Shown: positions 34,927-43,500 of the stretch, piece by piece | How positions within the stretch are numbered: position 1 is the stretch's first letter | Layout of the letters: the number at the start of each line of letters is the position of its first letter | Assembly (NCBI RefSeq): GCF_008364825.1 | Contig: NZ_VTTO01000013.1 | Coordinates: 93,560 to 157,559, forward strand | DNA: 64,000 bases | Source of the DNA: Azospirillum sp. B21 | GTDB taxonomy: Bacteria > Pseudomonadota > Alphaproteobacteria > Azospirillales > Azospirillaceae | Direction of reading: 5' to 3' | Made by a program: the position numbers and the translations under genes | Notes under the pieces: model-generated | What the model saw: only the letters and a program-made list of their open reading frames with translations | What the model was told of the DNA's origin: nothing | Database searches by the model: none

Positions 34927-35077
34927 CGAGTAGGATGGGGCAGATTGATGCGCTGGTCAACAGTGTGTGTGGCGGTCAATCGGCTGTGGGTGCTGCGGCT
35001 GTCGGCGTGATGGACAGAAGCGGAGGGGAATGCAAAGGCTGGGGGATGACCGCGTGCCGGAACGGAGTGATGACGCG

Positions 35078-35743
35078 ATGCAGGACTCTTTGGACAGCCA
35101 ATCGCCATGGAAGGCGTCATCCGACCGCCAGACGGAGCGGGAGGCGAAGCGCGTCGCCGTGCTGCGGACGGCGGCGCGGGCCTTCAACGAGATGGGCTAC
35201 CACAACACCTCGCTGGACGACATCGCGCGGCGTCTGAACGTCACCAAGCCGACCATCTACTATTACGTCAGGAACAAGGAGGAGATCCTTTTCGAGTGTG
35301 TGCGCATCGGGCTGGAGATGCTCGACGAGGCCTCCAACGACGTGATCGGCCATGGCGGCAGCGCCTATGAGGAACTGATCGCGGTGATGCGCAAATACGC
35401 CGAGATCGTCACCATGGACTTCGGCATGTGCGTGATCCGCGTTGGCGAGGAACCGCTGACGGAGGAAAGCCGCCGCACGCTGCGGTCCCTGAAGCGCAGC
35501 ATAGACCGCAAGTTCCGCCGCCTGATCGAACGCGGCATCGCCGAGGGCTGCATCGCGCCCTGCGATCCGAAGATCGCCGCCTTCACCGTGGCGGGCGCCC
35601 TCAGCTGGATCGGCCGCTGGTATCAGCCGAACGGCGGCCTCAGCGCCCACGACATCGCCGCCCAGTGCATCGACCTGCTGATGAACGGCCTGGGCAAAAC
35701 CAGAACATCCGGGGAGGACCATGACACTCGATCCAGTGGTTGA
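35078..35743 (+). CDS. TetR-family regulator
   Basis: This is 221 aa from ATG 35078, or 237 aa from ATG 35030, which is preceded by a tightly spaced GGAGGGGA. The HTH (ILRTAARAF-like region, TSLDDIARRLNVTKPTIYYY) is clear. It overlaps the next gene by 23 bp, so it is co-transcribed with the dehydrogenase. It is divergent from the acyl-CoA ligase operon and may sense an acyl-CoA (inference). Confidence 0.87.
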   Translation: MQDSLDSQSPWKASSDRQTEREAKRVAVLRTAARAFNEMGYHNTSLDDIARRLNVTKPTIYYYVRNKEEILFECVRIGLEMLDEASNDVIGHGGSAYEELIAVMRKYAEIVTMDFGMCVIRVGEEPLTEESRRTLRSLKRSIDRKFRRLIERGIAEGCIAPCDPKIAAFTVAGALSWIGRWYQPNGGLSAHDIAAQCIDLLMNGLGKTRTSGEDHDTRSSG

Positions 35744-36740
35744 CCCGACCGTGACCCGGTCGGAGCTTCAGAGGCCGGTGGCTCCCGATCCCGACGCGGT
35801 CGGGCGCGTCGCCGTCATCGGTGCCGGCACCATCGGCGCCAGCTGGGCGGCGCTGTTCCTGTCCAGGGGGATGAGCGTCGCCATCAGCGACCCCAATCCC
35901 GCCGCGGAAGAGGTGGTGCGCGGACTGATCGCCAAGTCCTGGCCGGCGCTGGAACGGCTGGGCCTCGCCCCCGGCGCCAATCCGGAGACTTGGAGCTTCC
36001 ACACCGACCCGCGCGACGCGGCGAGCGGCGCCCGCTTCGTCCAGGAGAACGCGCCGGAGCGCCACGAGGTCAAGCGTGCGCTCTACGCCGCGCTGGAGGA
36101 GGTACTGGACGACGACGTGATCGTGGCCTCCAGCACCTCCGGCCTGATCATGAGCGAACTTCAGCAGGGCCGCCGCGTGCCGGGGCGCTTCGCCGTCGGC
36201 CACCCCTTCAACCCGCCGCATCTGATCCCGCTGGTCGAGGTTGTCGGCGGCCGGGACACGACGGCCGGCACGATCGAATGGCTGATGGCCTTCTACCGCG
36301 CGATCGGCAAGCGCCCGATCCGCCTGAACCGCGAGGTGCCCGGCCATCTCGCCAACCGCCTGCAGGCGGCGCTCTGGCGCGAGGCGGTGCATGCGGTCGC
36401 CACCGGGCTGGCCAGCGTGGAGGATGTGGACACCGCCATCGCCGAAGGGCCGGGCCTCCGCTGGGCGATCATGGGGCCGAACATGATCTTCAACCTCGCG
36501 GGCGGTGAGGGCGGCATGTCCCATTTCCTCGACCATATCGGCCCGGCGATGGAGGACTGGTGGCGGGATCTCGGCACCCCGGCGCTGACGCCGGAGCTGC
36601 GCGACCAGCTGACCGCCGGCATGCGGGATGCGCTGCACGGCCGGTCCCAGTCCGATCTGGCGCAGGAGCGCGATCGGCTGCTCATGGCGCTGATCGAGAC
36701 GCTTCAGCAGGAGCGCCGGGCCCTGCGCACCGGCCGCTGA
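35721..36740 (+). CDS. 3-Hydroxyacyl-CoA-type dehydrogenase, L-carnitine dehydrogenase-like
   Basis: This is 339 aa. It has the Rossmann motif AVIGAGTIGASWAALFLSRG, and SSTSGLIMSELQQG and VGHPFNPPHLIPLVEVVGG, the pattern of L-carnitine/L-gulonate-type dehydrogenases, oxidising a 3-hydroxy acid rather than a CoA ester. It stops near the common 320-aa size and lacks the C-terminal hotdog thioesterase fused in some homologues. The next gene is a BKACE, so the pair would oxidise and cleave a beta-keto acid, possibly from carnitine. GGGGAGG precedes ATG 35721. Confidence 0.82.
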   Translation: MTLDPVVDPTVTRSELQRPVAPDPDAVGRVAVIGAGTIGASWAALFLSRGMSVAISDPNPAAEEVVRGLIAKSWPALERLGLAPGANPETWSFHTDPRDAASGARFVQENAPERHEVKRALYAALEEVLDDDVIVASSTSGLIMSELQQGRRVPGRFAVGHPFNPPHLIPLVEVVGGRDTTAGTIEWLMAFYRAIGKRPIRLNREVPGHLANRLQAALWREAVHAVATGLASVEDVDTAIAEGPGLRWAIMGPNMIFNLAGGEGGMSHFLDHIGPAMEDWWRDLGTPALTPELRDQLTAGMRDALHGRSQSDLAQERDRLLMALIETLQQERRALRTGR

Positions 36741-36794
36741 CCGCACCCGACATCACCGAAAAGACATCACGGAAAACAAGGGAGGAGACACCCG

Positions 36795-37727
36795 ATGAAG
36801 CGCGCCGACAAGGTCATCATCACCTGTGCCGTGACCGGCTCGATCCACACGCCGACCATGTCGCCCCATCTGCCGGTCACGCCGGACGAGATCGCCCGCG
36901 ACGCGGTGGCGGCGGCGGAGGCCGGTGCGGCGATGCTCCATCTGCACGCCCGTGATCCGGATACCGGCAAACCCTCGCCCTCGCCGGACCTGTTCATGGA
37001 GTTCCTGCCGCGCATCAAACAGCAAACCGCCGCCATCCTGAACATCACCACCGGCGGCGGGCTGGGCATGACGCTGGACGAGCGTCTGGCCGCGGCCAAG
37101 CGGGCGCAGCCGGAAGTGGCGTCGATGAACATGGGCTCGATGAACTTCAACATCTCCGGCGCCGCGTCGAAGTTCGGCAGCTTCAAGCACGATTGGGAGA
37201 AGCCCTATCTGGAATCGACCACCGACTTCATCCTGTCCAACACCTTCGCCCAGATCGAGCGCGGCATGCGCGAGTTGGGCGATGCCGGCACCCGGTTCGA
37301 GTTCGAGTGCTACGACGTCGGCCATCTCTACAACCTCGCGCATTTCGCCGACCGCGGCATCGTCAAGCCGCCCTTCTTCACGCAATGCATCTTCGGGATC
37401 CTCGGCGGCATCGGCCCCGATCCGGAAAACCTGATGCACATGAAGGCCACGGCCGACCGGCTGTTCGGCAACGACTATTACCTGTCGGTGCTGGCCGCCG
37501 GGCGCCACCAGATGTCCTTCGTCACGCTGAGCGCCATCCTCGGCGGCAACGTCCGCGTCGGGTTGGAGGACAGCCTCTATGCCGGGCGCGGCAAGCTGGC
37601 GACCTCCAACGCCGAACAGGTCACCAAGATCCGCCGCATCCTCGAAGAGCTGAGCCTGGAGATCGCCACGCCGGAAGAGGCGCGGGCGATGCTGCAGACC
37701 AAGGGCGGCGACAACGTCGCCTTCTGA
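36795..37727 (+). CDS. Beta-keto acid cleavage enzyme (BKACE, DUF849)
   Basis: This is 310 aa. The zinc site HLHAR at residues about 49-53 (AAMLHLHARDP), TGGGLGMTLDER, and GNVRVGLEDSLYAG near the C-terminus match the BKACE family, which cleaves a beta-keto acid with acetyl-CoA to a new acyl-CoA and acetoacetate. In the carnitine pathway it acts on 3-dehydrocarnitine. GGAGGAG precedes the ATG. Following the dehydrogenase it fits oxidation then cleavage. The substrate is inferred. Confidence 0.87.
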   Translation: MKRADKVIITCAVTGSIHTPTMSPHLPVTPDEIARDAVAAAEAGAAMLHLHARDPDTGKPSPSPDLFMEFLPRIKQQTAAILNITTGGGLGMTLDERLAAAKRAQPEVASMNMGSMNFNISGAASKFGSFKHDWEKPYLESTTDFILSNTFAQIERGMRELGDAGTRFEFECYDVGHLYNLAHFADRGIVKPPFFTQCIFGILGGIGPDPENLMHMKATADRLFGNDYYLSVLAAGRHQMSFVTLSAILGGNVRVGLEDSLYAGRGKLATSNAEQVTKIRRILEELSLEIATPEEARAMLQTKGGDNVAF

Positions 37728-37764
37728 CCACCCGAAAAACCAACCAAACAGGGAGGAAACATCC

Positions 37765-38970
37765 ATGAAACGCTGGATTCTGGCCGCGGGCGTCTGTTCC
37801 GCCGCGCTGATCGCCGGGGCGGCTCACGCCCAGATCTCCGACGACAAGATCAAGATCGCCGTCCTGAACGACATGACCGGCGTCTATGCCGACCCGACCG
37901 GCATGGGCTCGGTCGAGGCGGTGCGGATGGCGGTGGAGGAGATGGGCGGCAAGGTCGCCGGCAAGCGGGTGGAGGTGATCTTCGCTGACCACCAGAACAA
38001 GCCGGACATCGGCGCGTCGCTGGTCAACAAGTGGATCGACACGGAGCAGGTGGACGTGATCGTCGACGTTCCGACCTCGTCCGTCGCGCTGGCGGTGCAG
38101 GACATCACCAAGCGCAAGAACCGCGTCTTCCTGATCTCCGGCGGCGGAGCGGCGCAGTTGACCGGCGAGGCCTGTTCGCCGACCACCGCCCATTGGACCT
38201 ACGACACCTATGCGCTGGCCCAGGGCATGGGCAAGGCGGGCGCCAAGATCCTGGGCGACAGCTGGCACTTCCTGACCGTGGACTATGCCTTCGGCCATGC
38301 GCTGGAGCAGTCGCTGACCGAGGTGCTGAAGGCCAACGGCGCCAAGATCACCGGCTCCGTCCGGCATCCGCTGAACACCGCCGACTTCTCCTCCTACCTG
38401 CTGCAGGCGCAGGGGTCGGGGGCGAAGGTCATCGCGCTCGCCAATGCTGGCGGCGACACCGCCAACTCGATCAAGCAGGCGCAGGAGTTCGGCCTGCCGC
38501 AGGGCGGGCAGACCTTGGCGAGCCTGCTGATGTTCCCCACCGACGTGCATTCCCTCGGGCTGAAGGCGGCGCAGGGGCTGGTGCTGATGGATGGCTGGAA
38601 CGCCGACCGCGACGACGATGCCCGCGCCTTCGCCAAGGCATACATGGCCAAGACCGGCAAGATGCCCAGCATGATCCAGACCGGCAGCTATTCCGCCGTG
38701 CGCCATTACCTGAAGGCCATCGAGGCCGCCGGCACCGACGAAGCCAAGGCGGTGGTGGCGAAGATGCGCGAGACGCCGGTGAACGACGCGTTCGCCAAGG
38801 GCGGCAAGCTGCGCGCCGACGGCCGCATGGTCCACGACATGTACCTGATGCAGGTGAAGACCCCGGACGAGTCCAAGGGGCCGTGGGACTATTACAAGGT
38901 GCTGACCACCATCCCGGGCGACGAGGCCTATCGCCCGATGGACAAGGGCGGCTGCCCGCTGGTGAAGTAA
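37765..38970 (+). CDS. Peripla_BP_6-type ABC transporter substrate-binding protein, orphan
   Basis: This is 401 aa. The signal peptide (MKRWILAAGVCSAALIAG...AHA, then QISDD) is followed by a leucine/isoleucine/valine-type fold (IKIAVLNDMTGVYADPTGMG, VEVIFADHQNKPDIG). The family partners with LivHMGF permeases, which are not in the window. It sits 37 bp after the BKACE, so it is likely part of the same operon and may bind the hydroxy or keto acid substrate. GGGAGGAAA precedes the ATG. Confidence 0.87.
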   Translation: MKRWILAAGVCSAALIAGAAHAQISDDKIKIAVLNDMTGVYADPTGMGSVEAVRMAVEEMGGKVAGKRVEVIFADHQNKPDIGASLVNKWIDTEQVDVIVDVPTSSVALAVQDITKRKNRVFLISGGGAAQLTGEACSPTTAHWTYDTYALAQGMGKAGAKILGDSWHFLTVDYAFGHALEQSLTEVLKANGAKITGSVRHPLNTADFSSYLLQAQGSGAKVIALANAGGDTANSIKQAQEFGLPQGGQTLASLLMFPTDVHSLGLKAAQGLVLMDGWNADRDDDARAFAKAYMAKTGKMPSMIQTGSYSAVRHYLKAIEAAGTDEAKAVVAKMRETPVNDAFAKGGKLRADGRMVHDMYLMQVKTPDESKGPWDYYKVLTTIPGDEAYRPMDKGGCPLVK

Positions 38971-39026
38971 GCCCGCGGCCGGGGCTGTCGCGTTTCAGAT
39001 CCTACAGCCACATCCCGTTGCTAATG

Positions 39027-39176
39027 CCCTTCTCCCCTTGCGGGGCGGGATCGGCCAAACGCCAACGGCGTTTTGCCGACCCGCGGGTTGGGATGAGGGG
39101 TAACTGCCGAAGGCAGTCGGTTTCATAAGTTTGCCCCCCTCACCCCAACCCCTCTCCCGCGAGGGGAGAGGGGCTT
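39027..39176. repeat. GC-rich extragenic repeat, copy D
   Basis: A 150-bp block after the binding-protein gene starts CCCTTCTCCCCTTGCGGGGC and ends CCCCTCTCCCGCGAGGGGAG, running on into AGGGG. An inner GCCAAACGCCAACGGCGTTT hairpin is followed by GGTTGGGATGAGGGG. It is a relative, not an identical copy, of elements A-C, and may terminate the BKACE operon. Confidence 0.6.
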
Positions 39177-39195
39177 TGATAGATGACATCTTAAA

Positions 39196-39906
39196 TCAGC
39201 GCCCCGCTGCCTGCATTGTCCTTAGTCCCACCGCCGCCTCGACGAAGGCGATCAGCTGCTCGGCGTAGAGATCCGGGGTGACGCCGCGGCGGCGGTGCTT
39301 GGCGCGCTTCACGTACCAGTCCTGCAGCATCGGCTTGATCAGCACCGCCGCCATCGTCACGTCCGGCACCGCGAACAGCCCGCGGGCGACGCCGTCGGCC
39401 AGCGCGTCGGCGATCATCGATTCCGTCATCATCTCGCTGCTGACGGCGAGTTCGCGGCCTTCCTTCGGGAAGGCTTTCGCCTCCATGTAGGCGAAGACGA
39501 ACCAGGGGTGCATCGCCTCGGTCAGATAGAGGTGCGTTTCCAGAAGCCAGCGCAGCCGGCCGGCGGGATCGGTCGCGAGCGCTTCCGGCGGCCGGCCCAG
39601 CACCTCCTCCACCACGCCGACGACCTGTCCCAGGATCATCATCAGCAGCGTGTCCTTGCTGTCGAAATAGGCGTAGAGCGCCCCCATGCTCAGTCCCGAC
39701 TGTTCGGTCAAATCGCGCAGGCTCATGGAATGGAAGCCCTTGCGGTTCGCCAGCGTCAGCGTCGTTTCCACGATCCGCGCAAGATTGGCGATGGCGACCG
39801 CCGGCTTCTTCACCCGGATGGTCGCGGCATGGCGTTCCAGGATGCGGGCGCACAAAGCCTCCATCGACAGGTCGTGCCGGGCCTGGAACTCCTGAAAGCT
39901 GCTCAT
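39196..39906 (-). CDS. TetR-family regulator
   Basis: This is 236 aa from ATG 39906 (MSSFQEFQARHDLS). The HTH is at about residues 60-90 (SMSLRDLTEQSGLSMGALYA) and the C-terminal domain is helical. It is divergent from the SDR/acyl-CoA dehydrogenase operon, and a perfect 14-bp palindrome lies in the gap; it is the likely autoregulator and operon repressor. Confidence 0.88.
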   Translation of the reverse strand: MSSFQEFQARHDLSMEALCARILERHAATIRVKKPAVAIANLARIVETTLTLANRKGFHSMSLRDLTEQSGLSMGALYAYFDSKDTLLMMILGQVVGVVEEVLGRPPEALATDPAGRLRWLLETHLYLTEAMHPWFVFAYMEAKAFPKEGRELAVSSEMMTESMIADALADGVARGLFAVPDVTMAAVLIKPMLQDWYVKRAKHRRRGVTPDLYAEQLIAFVEAAVGLRTMQAAGR

Positions 39907-39942
39907 GCGGTCGGACCCTATCGTTCGTGACGTCAATCGTTC

Positions 39943-39971
39943 TTGCACAAGAAGAGCGTCGGAGATATAAA
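39943..39971 (+). promoter_or_regulatory. Sigma70-type promoter of SDR/acyl-CoA operon
   Basis: TTGCAC at 39943-39948 and TATAAA at 39966-39971 are 17 bp apart, close to consensus. The transcript would start near 39978, inside the palindrome. Confidence 0.55.
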
Positions 39972-39984
39972 GCGAGCGCTCGCT
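39971..39984. promoter_or_regulatory. Perfect palindromic operator AGCGAGCGCTCGCT
   Basis: A 14-bp perfect palindrome lies directly after the -10 element and covers the probable start site. It is between the TetR gene and the operon it faces, so it is the likely TetR operator. Confidence 0.6.
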
Positions 39985-40054
39985 CGTTTTTTCAAGAGCG
40001 CTGTTCGAAGCGCCTGCGGCGACGTCCACCAAAAATCCCAACCTGGGAGGAAGC

Positions 40055-40834
40055 ATGAGCTTCACCATAGACCTGACCGGCAGGACGGCGCTGGTCACCG
40101 GCGCATCGAGCGGCCTGGGCCGGCATTTCGCCGGGGTGCTGGCGAAGGCGGGCGCCCGCGTGGCGCTGGCCGCCCGGCGCACCGACGCGCTGGCCGAGAC
40201 GAAGGCCGCCATCGAGGCAGCCGGCGGCACCGCCCTGGTCGTCGCCATGGACGTCACCGATGCGGGCTCCGTCTCCGCTGCGGTCGCGCAGGCCTGGGAC
40301 GGGCTCGGCCGCATCGACATCCTGGTCAACAATGCCGGCGTGACCGCCACGCGCCCCTTCCTCGACATGAGCGAGGAGGAATGGGACCGGGTGGTCGACA
40401 CCAACCTGACCGGCTGCGCCCGCGTCGCCCGCGAAGTGGCGCGGCGCATGCGCGACGACGCGCAGAGCGGCGGGAAGGGCGGGACCATCGTCAACATCGC
40501 GTCGATTCTCGGCATGCGGGTGGCTGGCCATGTGTCGTCCTACATCGCCGCGAAGGGCGGTCTGGTGCATCTGACCAAGGCGATGGCGCTGGAGCTGGCC
40601 CGCTATGACATCCGCGTCAACGCGCTCTGCCCCGGCTATGTCGAGACCGAGCTGAACGCCGATTTCTTCGCCAGCGATGCCGGCAAGGCGCTGGTCAAGC
40701 GCATCCCGCAGCGCCGTCTCGGCCGGCTGGCCGATCTGGACGGGCCGCTGCTTCTGCTGGCGTCGGATGCCGGCGCCTACATGACCGGATCGATCCTCGC
40801 CGTCGACGGCGGCCATCTGGTTTCCTCCCTGTAA
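40055..40834 (+). CDS. Short-chain dehydrogenase/reductase
   Basis: This is 259 aa. It shows the classical SDR motifs TGASSGLG (NAD site), NNAG, catalytic Tyr and Lys in SYIAAKG, and Ser in the preceding IASILG area. It oxidises a hydroxyl to a keto group on an unknown substrate. GGGAGGAAGC precedes the ATG. First of a five-gene operon with acyl-CoA dehydrogenase 16 bp downstream. Confidence 0.9.
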   Translation: MSFTIDLTGRTALVTGASSGLGRHFAGVLAKAGARVALAARRTDALAETKAAIEAAGGTALVVAMDVTDAGSVSAAVAQAWDGLGRIDILVNNAGVTATRPFLDMSEEEWDRVVDTNLTGCARVAREVARRMRDDAQSGGKGGTIVNIASILGMRVAGHVSSYIAAKGGLVHLTKAMALELARYDIRVNALCPGYVETELNADFFASDAGKALVKRIPQRRLGRLADLDGPLLLLASDAGAYMTGSILAVDGGHLVSSL

Positions 40835-40850
40835 AGAACGGAGCCGTTCC

Positions 40851-42047
40851 ATGGACTTCACCCTTCCCCCGGAGCTGGACGACCACCGCCGCCGCGTGCG
40901 CGCCTTCGTCGAGGAGGAGATCCTCCCGGTCGAGGCCGACCGCGCCAACTGGGACGAGCATGAGAACATCGCCGACGCCCCCCTGGCCGCGCTGCGCGCG
41001 AAGGCCAAGGCCGCCGGCCTGTGGACGCTGCAGTTGCCGAAGGAGGTGGGCGGGCAGGGCCTGCCGATGGTCGGCGTCGCCGCCTGCTACGAGGAGATGA
41101 ACCGCTCCATCTTCGGGCCGGTCTGCTTCAACGCCGCCGCCCCCGACGACGGCAACATGCGGCTACTCAGCATGGTCGGCACGCCGGCCCAGAAGGAGCG
41201 CTGGCTCGCCCCCATCGTCGAGGGGCGGGTGCGCAGCGCCTTCGCCATGACCGAACCGCATCCCGGCGGCGGTTCCGACCCGTCGATGATGAAGACCAGG
41301 GCGGAGCGCAAGGGCGACCGCTGGGTCGTCACCGGGCGCAAGTGGTTCATCACCGGGGCCGACGCGGCGCAACACTTCATCCTGATGGCGCGTACGTCCG
41401 ACGATCCGCGCAAGGGGCTGACCGCCTTCCTGTTCGACAAGGACCAGCCGGGCTGGCGCATCGAACGCCGCATCCCGATCATGGGGCCGGAGGAGCATGG
41501 CGGCCATTGCGAACTGATCTTCGACGGTCTGGAGATCGCGGACGAGAATGTGCTGATGAAGGTCGGCGACGGGCTGAAGGCGACGCAGATCCGCCTGGGG
41601 CCGGCGCGGTTGACCCACTGCATGCGCTGGACCGGCCTCGCCAAGCGCTGCCTGGAGATCGCCGCGGCTTACGTCAAGGAGCGCGAGAGCTTCGGCATGC
41701 CGCTGGCCGAGCATGAGGGCGTACAGTGGATGCTGGGCGAGACGGCGATGCAGATCGAGATCGGCCGGCTGCTGACGATGAAGGCCGCCCATGCGCTCGA
41801 CAGCGGCAGCTTTGCCCGCAAGGAGGTGTCCATGGCCAAGGTCCAGGTCGCCGACACCCTGTTCAAGGCGGCGGACACGGCGATCCAGCTCTGCGGCGCG
41901 CGCGGCTATTCCAAGGACACGGTGCTGGAATGGATCTACCGCTACGCCCGGCAGGCCAAGCTGGTCGACGGCGCGTCGGAGGTCCACAAGATGGTGCTGA
42001 GCCGCAGCTATCTCGCCGAGGGCGACGATTTCTGGGGCTGGCGATGA
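40851..42047 (+). CDS. Acyl-CoA dehydrogenase family protein
   Basis: This is 398 aa, the usual length. FAMTEPHPGGGSDPSMMKT (FAD), YVKERESFGMPLAEHEGVQ and CGARGYSKDTVLEWIYRYAR are present; the canonical YEGT glutamate is absent, with LVDGASEVH at that place, as in ACAD10/11-type enzymes. The ATGA overlap with the kinase-like gene, and the kinase and phosphatase genes beyond, match the ACAD10/11-like cassettes of bacteria, in which a 4-hydroxyacyl-CoA is phosphorylated and dehydrated. That reading is inference. Confidence 0.87.
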   Translation: MDFTLPPELDDHRRRVRAFVEEEILPVEADRANWDEHENIADAPLAALRAKAKAAGLWTLQLPKEVGGQGLPMVGVAACYEEMNRSIFGPVCFNAAAPDDGNMRLLSMVGTPAQKERWLAPIVEGRVRSAFAMTEPHPGGGSDPSMMKTRAERKGDRWVVTGRKWFITGADAAQHFILMARTSDDPRKGLTAFLFDKDQPGWRIERRIPIMGPEEHGGHCELIFDGLEIADENVLMKVGDGLKATQIRLGPARLTHCMRWTGLAKRCLEIAAAYVKERESFGMPLAEHEGVQWMLGETAMQIEIGRLLTMKAAHALDSGSFARKEVSMAKVQVADTLFKAADTAIQLCGARGYSKDTVLEWIYRYARQAKLVDGASEVHKMVLSRSYLAEGDDFWGWR

Positions 42048-43090
42048 GTGGCGGCGGGACCGGCCTGACCGCGGAGCGGAAGGCGGCGCTGGAATCCTGG
42101 CTGGCCGGGCAGGCCGGGGCCAGAGCCGTGACGGTGACGGATGAGGGGCGCCTCAGCGGCGGCGCCATCTCGCTCAATCTGGCGGTGACGTTGGAGATTG
42201 ACGGGGGTCGGCTGGACGGCCGCCATGCCTGCGTGCTGCGCACCGGCTCCGCGTCCGGCGTGTCGGCCAGCCTTGGGAAGGTGCAGGAGGCGGCGGTTCT
42301 CGGCGCCGTATTCGCCACTGGTGCCACGGTTCCGGAGCCGCTGTTCGTCGGATCGGACCCGGCGATGCTGGGCGCGCCCTTCTACATCATGCGGCGGGCG
42401 GCGGGCATCGCCGCCGGCTTCCGCATCGTCAAGAGCGACGCGCCGCAGCGCGATCTGGCCCGTGAACTCGGCAGGCAACTCGGCCTGATCCACCGCGTGC
42501 GGCCGGGAACGCCGGGGTTGGAATTCCTGCCCCTGCCCGAACCGACGGCGGCGCGGCAAGCCGCCCATGATTTCCGCCAGTGGGCCGGACGCTATGCCGT
42601 GACCGATCCGGTTCTGACCTACGGCCTGCGCTGGCTGGAGCGGAACGCGCCGCCATCCGGCGACCTCGTGCTGTGCCACCGCGATTACCGCACCGGCAAC
42701 TACATGGTCGAGGACGGCCGGCTGTCCGCCATCATCGATTGGGAGTTCGCGGGCTGGTCCGACCCGATGGAGGATCTGGGCTGGTTCTGCGCCGCCTGCT
42801 GGCGCTTCGGCCGCAACGACCGCGAAGCCGGCGGCATCGCCGACCGGGACGACTTCTATGCCGGCTATGAGGAAACCGCCGGCCGCCGGGTGGATCCGCA
42901 TGCCGTCGCCTATTGGGAAGCGGCGGCCTGCATGCGTTGGGCGGTGATCGCCATCCAGCAGGCCAACCGCCACATCTCCGGCACCGAACCGTCGCTGGAA
43001 CTGGCGCTGACCGGGCGGATGCTGCCGGAGATCGAATTGGACCTGTTGCTGCACCTGGACGCCGTCGCGGCGCGCGGAGGCTTCGTATGA
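42044..43090 (+). CDS. Aminoglycoside-phosphotransferase-like kinase
   Basis: This is 348 aa. The kinase catalytic loop is LCHRDYRTGNYMV and the metal motif IIDWEFAGWSDP. Homologues sit next to acyl-CoA dehydrogenases and, in ACAD10/11, are fused with it to phosphorylate a 4-hydroxyacyl-CoA. It starts inside the acyl-CoA dehydrogenase stop (ATGA) and ends overlapping the next gene, so it is translationally coupled. Confidence 0.88.
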   Translation: MSGGGTGLTAERKAALESWLAGQAGARAVTVTDEGRLSGGAISLNLAVTLEIDGGRLDGRHACVLRTGSASGVSASLGKVQEAAVLGAVFATGATVPEPLFVGSDPAMLGAPFYIMRRAAGIAAGFRIVKSDAPQRDLARELGRQLGLIHRVRPGTPGLEFLPLPEPTAARQAAHDFRQWAGRYAVTDPVLTYGLRWLERNAPPSGDLVLCHRDYRTGNYMVEDGRLSAIIDWEFAGWSDPMEDLGWFCAACWRFGRNDREAGGIADRDDFYAGYEETAGRRVDPHAVAYWEAAACMRWAVIAIQQANRHISGTEPSLELALTGRMLPEIELDLLLHLDAVAARGGFV

Positions 43091-43500
43091 TCAACGACGA
43101 TCCCAAGGCCGGCGACCTCGTCGCCATCGCGCTGCGCAGCTTCCGCGAGTCGATCCTGCCGGTGATCCCGGCCGACCAGCGCTTCACCGCGCTGATGATC
43201 GCCAACGCACTCGGCGTGGCTGAACGCGAACTGGCGGCCGGCGGCAAGGGCGAGGCGGGGCTTGCCGACGCGGTGGGGAAACTCATCAATGCCAAGGGCG
43301 ATCTGCGGGCGCTGCTGCCCCGGCTCTGCACCGACATCGACGTCGGACGCCTCGATGCCCCCGAGCGGCAGGCGGCCTTGCGGGCGGTGCTGATGGACAT
43401 CACGCGGGCAAGGCTGGCGGTGAGCAATCCGAAGCGGCTGGCGGCGGAAACCTCCCGGTCCGAGACGCAAAAGTTCGAAACGCCGGGGTCCGGTCGATGA
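43087..43500 (+). CDS. DUF6285-like hypothetical protein
   Basis: This is a 137-aa, helical, cytoplasmic protein (RFTALMIANALGVAERELA, LPRLCTDIDVG). Genes of this type accompany the acyl-CoA dehydrogenase/kinase cassette. Overlapping ATGA junctions at both ends. Function unknown. Confidence 0.65.
   Translation: MINDDPKAGDLVAIALRSFRESILPVIPADQRFTALMIANALGVAERELAAGGKGEAGLADAVGKLINAKGDLRALLPRLCTDIDVGRLDAPERQAALRAVLMDITRARLAVSNPKRLAAETSRSETQKFETPGSGR

Noticed and set aside
38981..39195. Possible terminator for the BKACE operon
   Set aside because: The hairpins are part of the repeat family, with no T-tract after a stem, so a terminator role is not supported beyond the repeat call.
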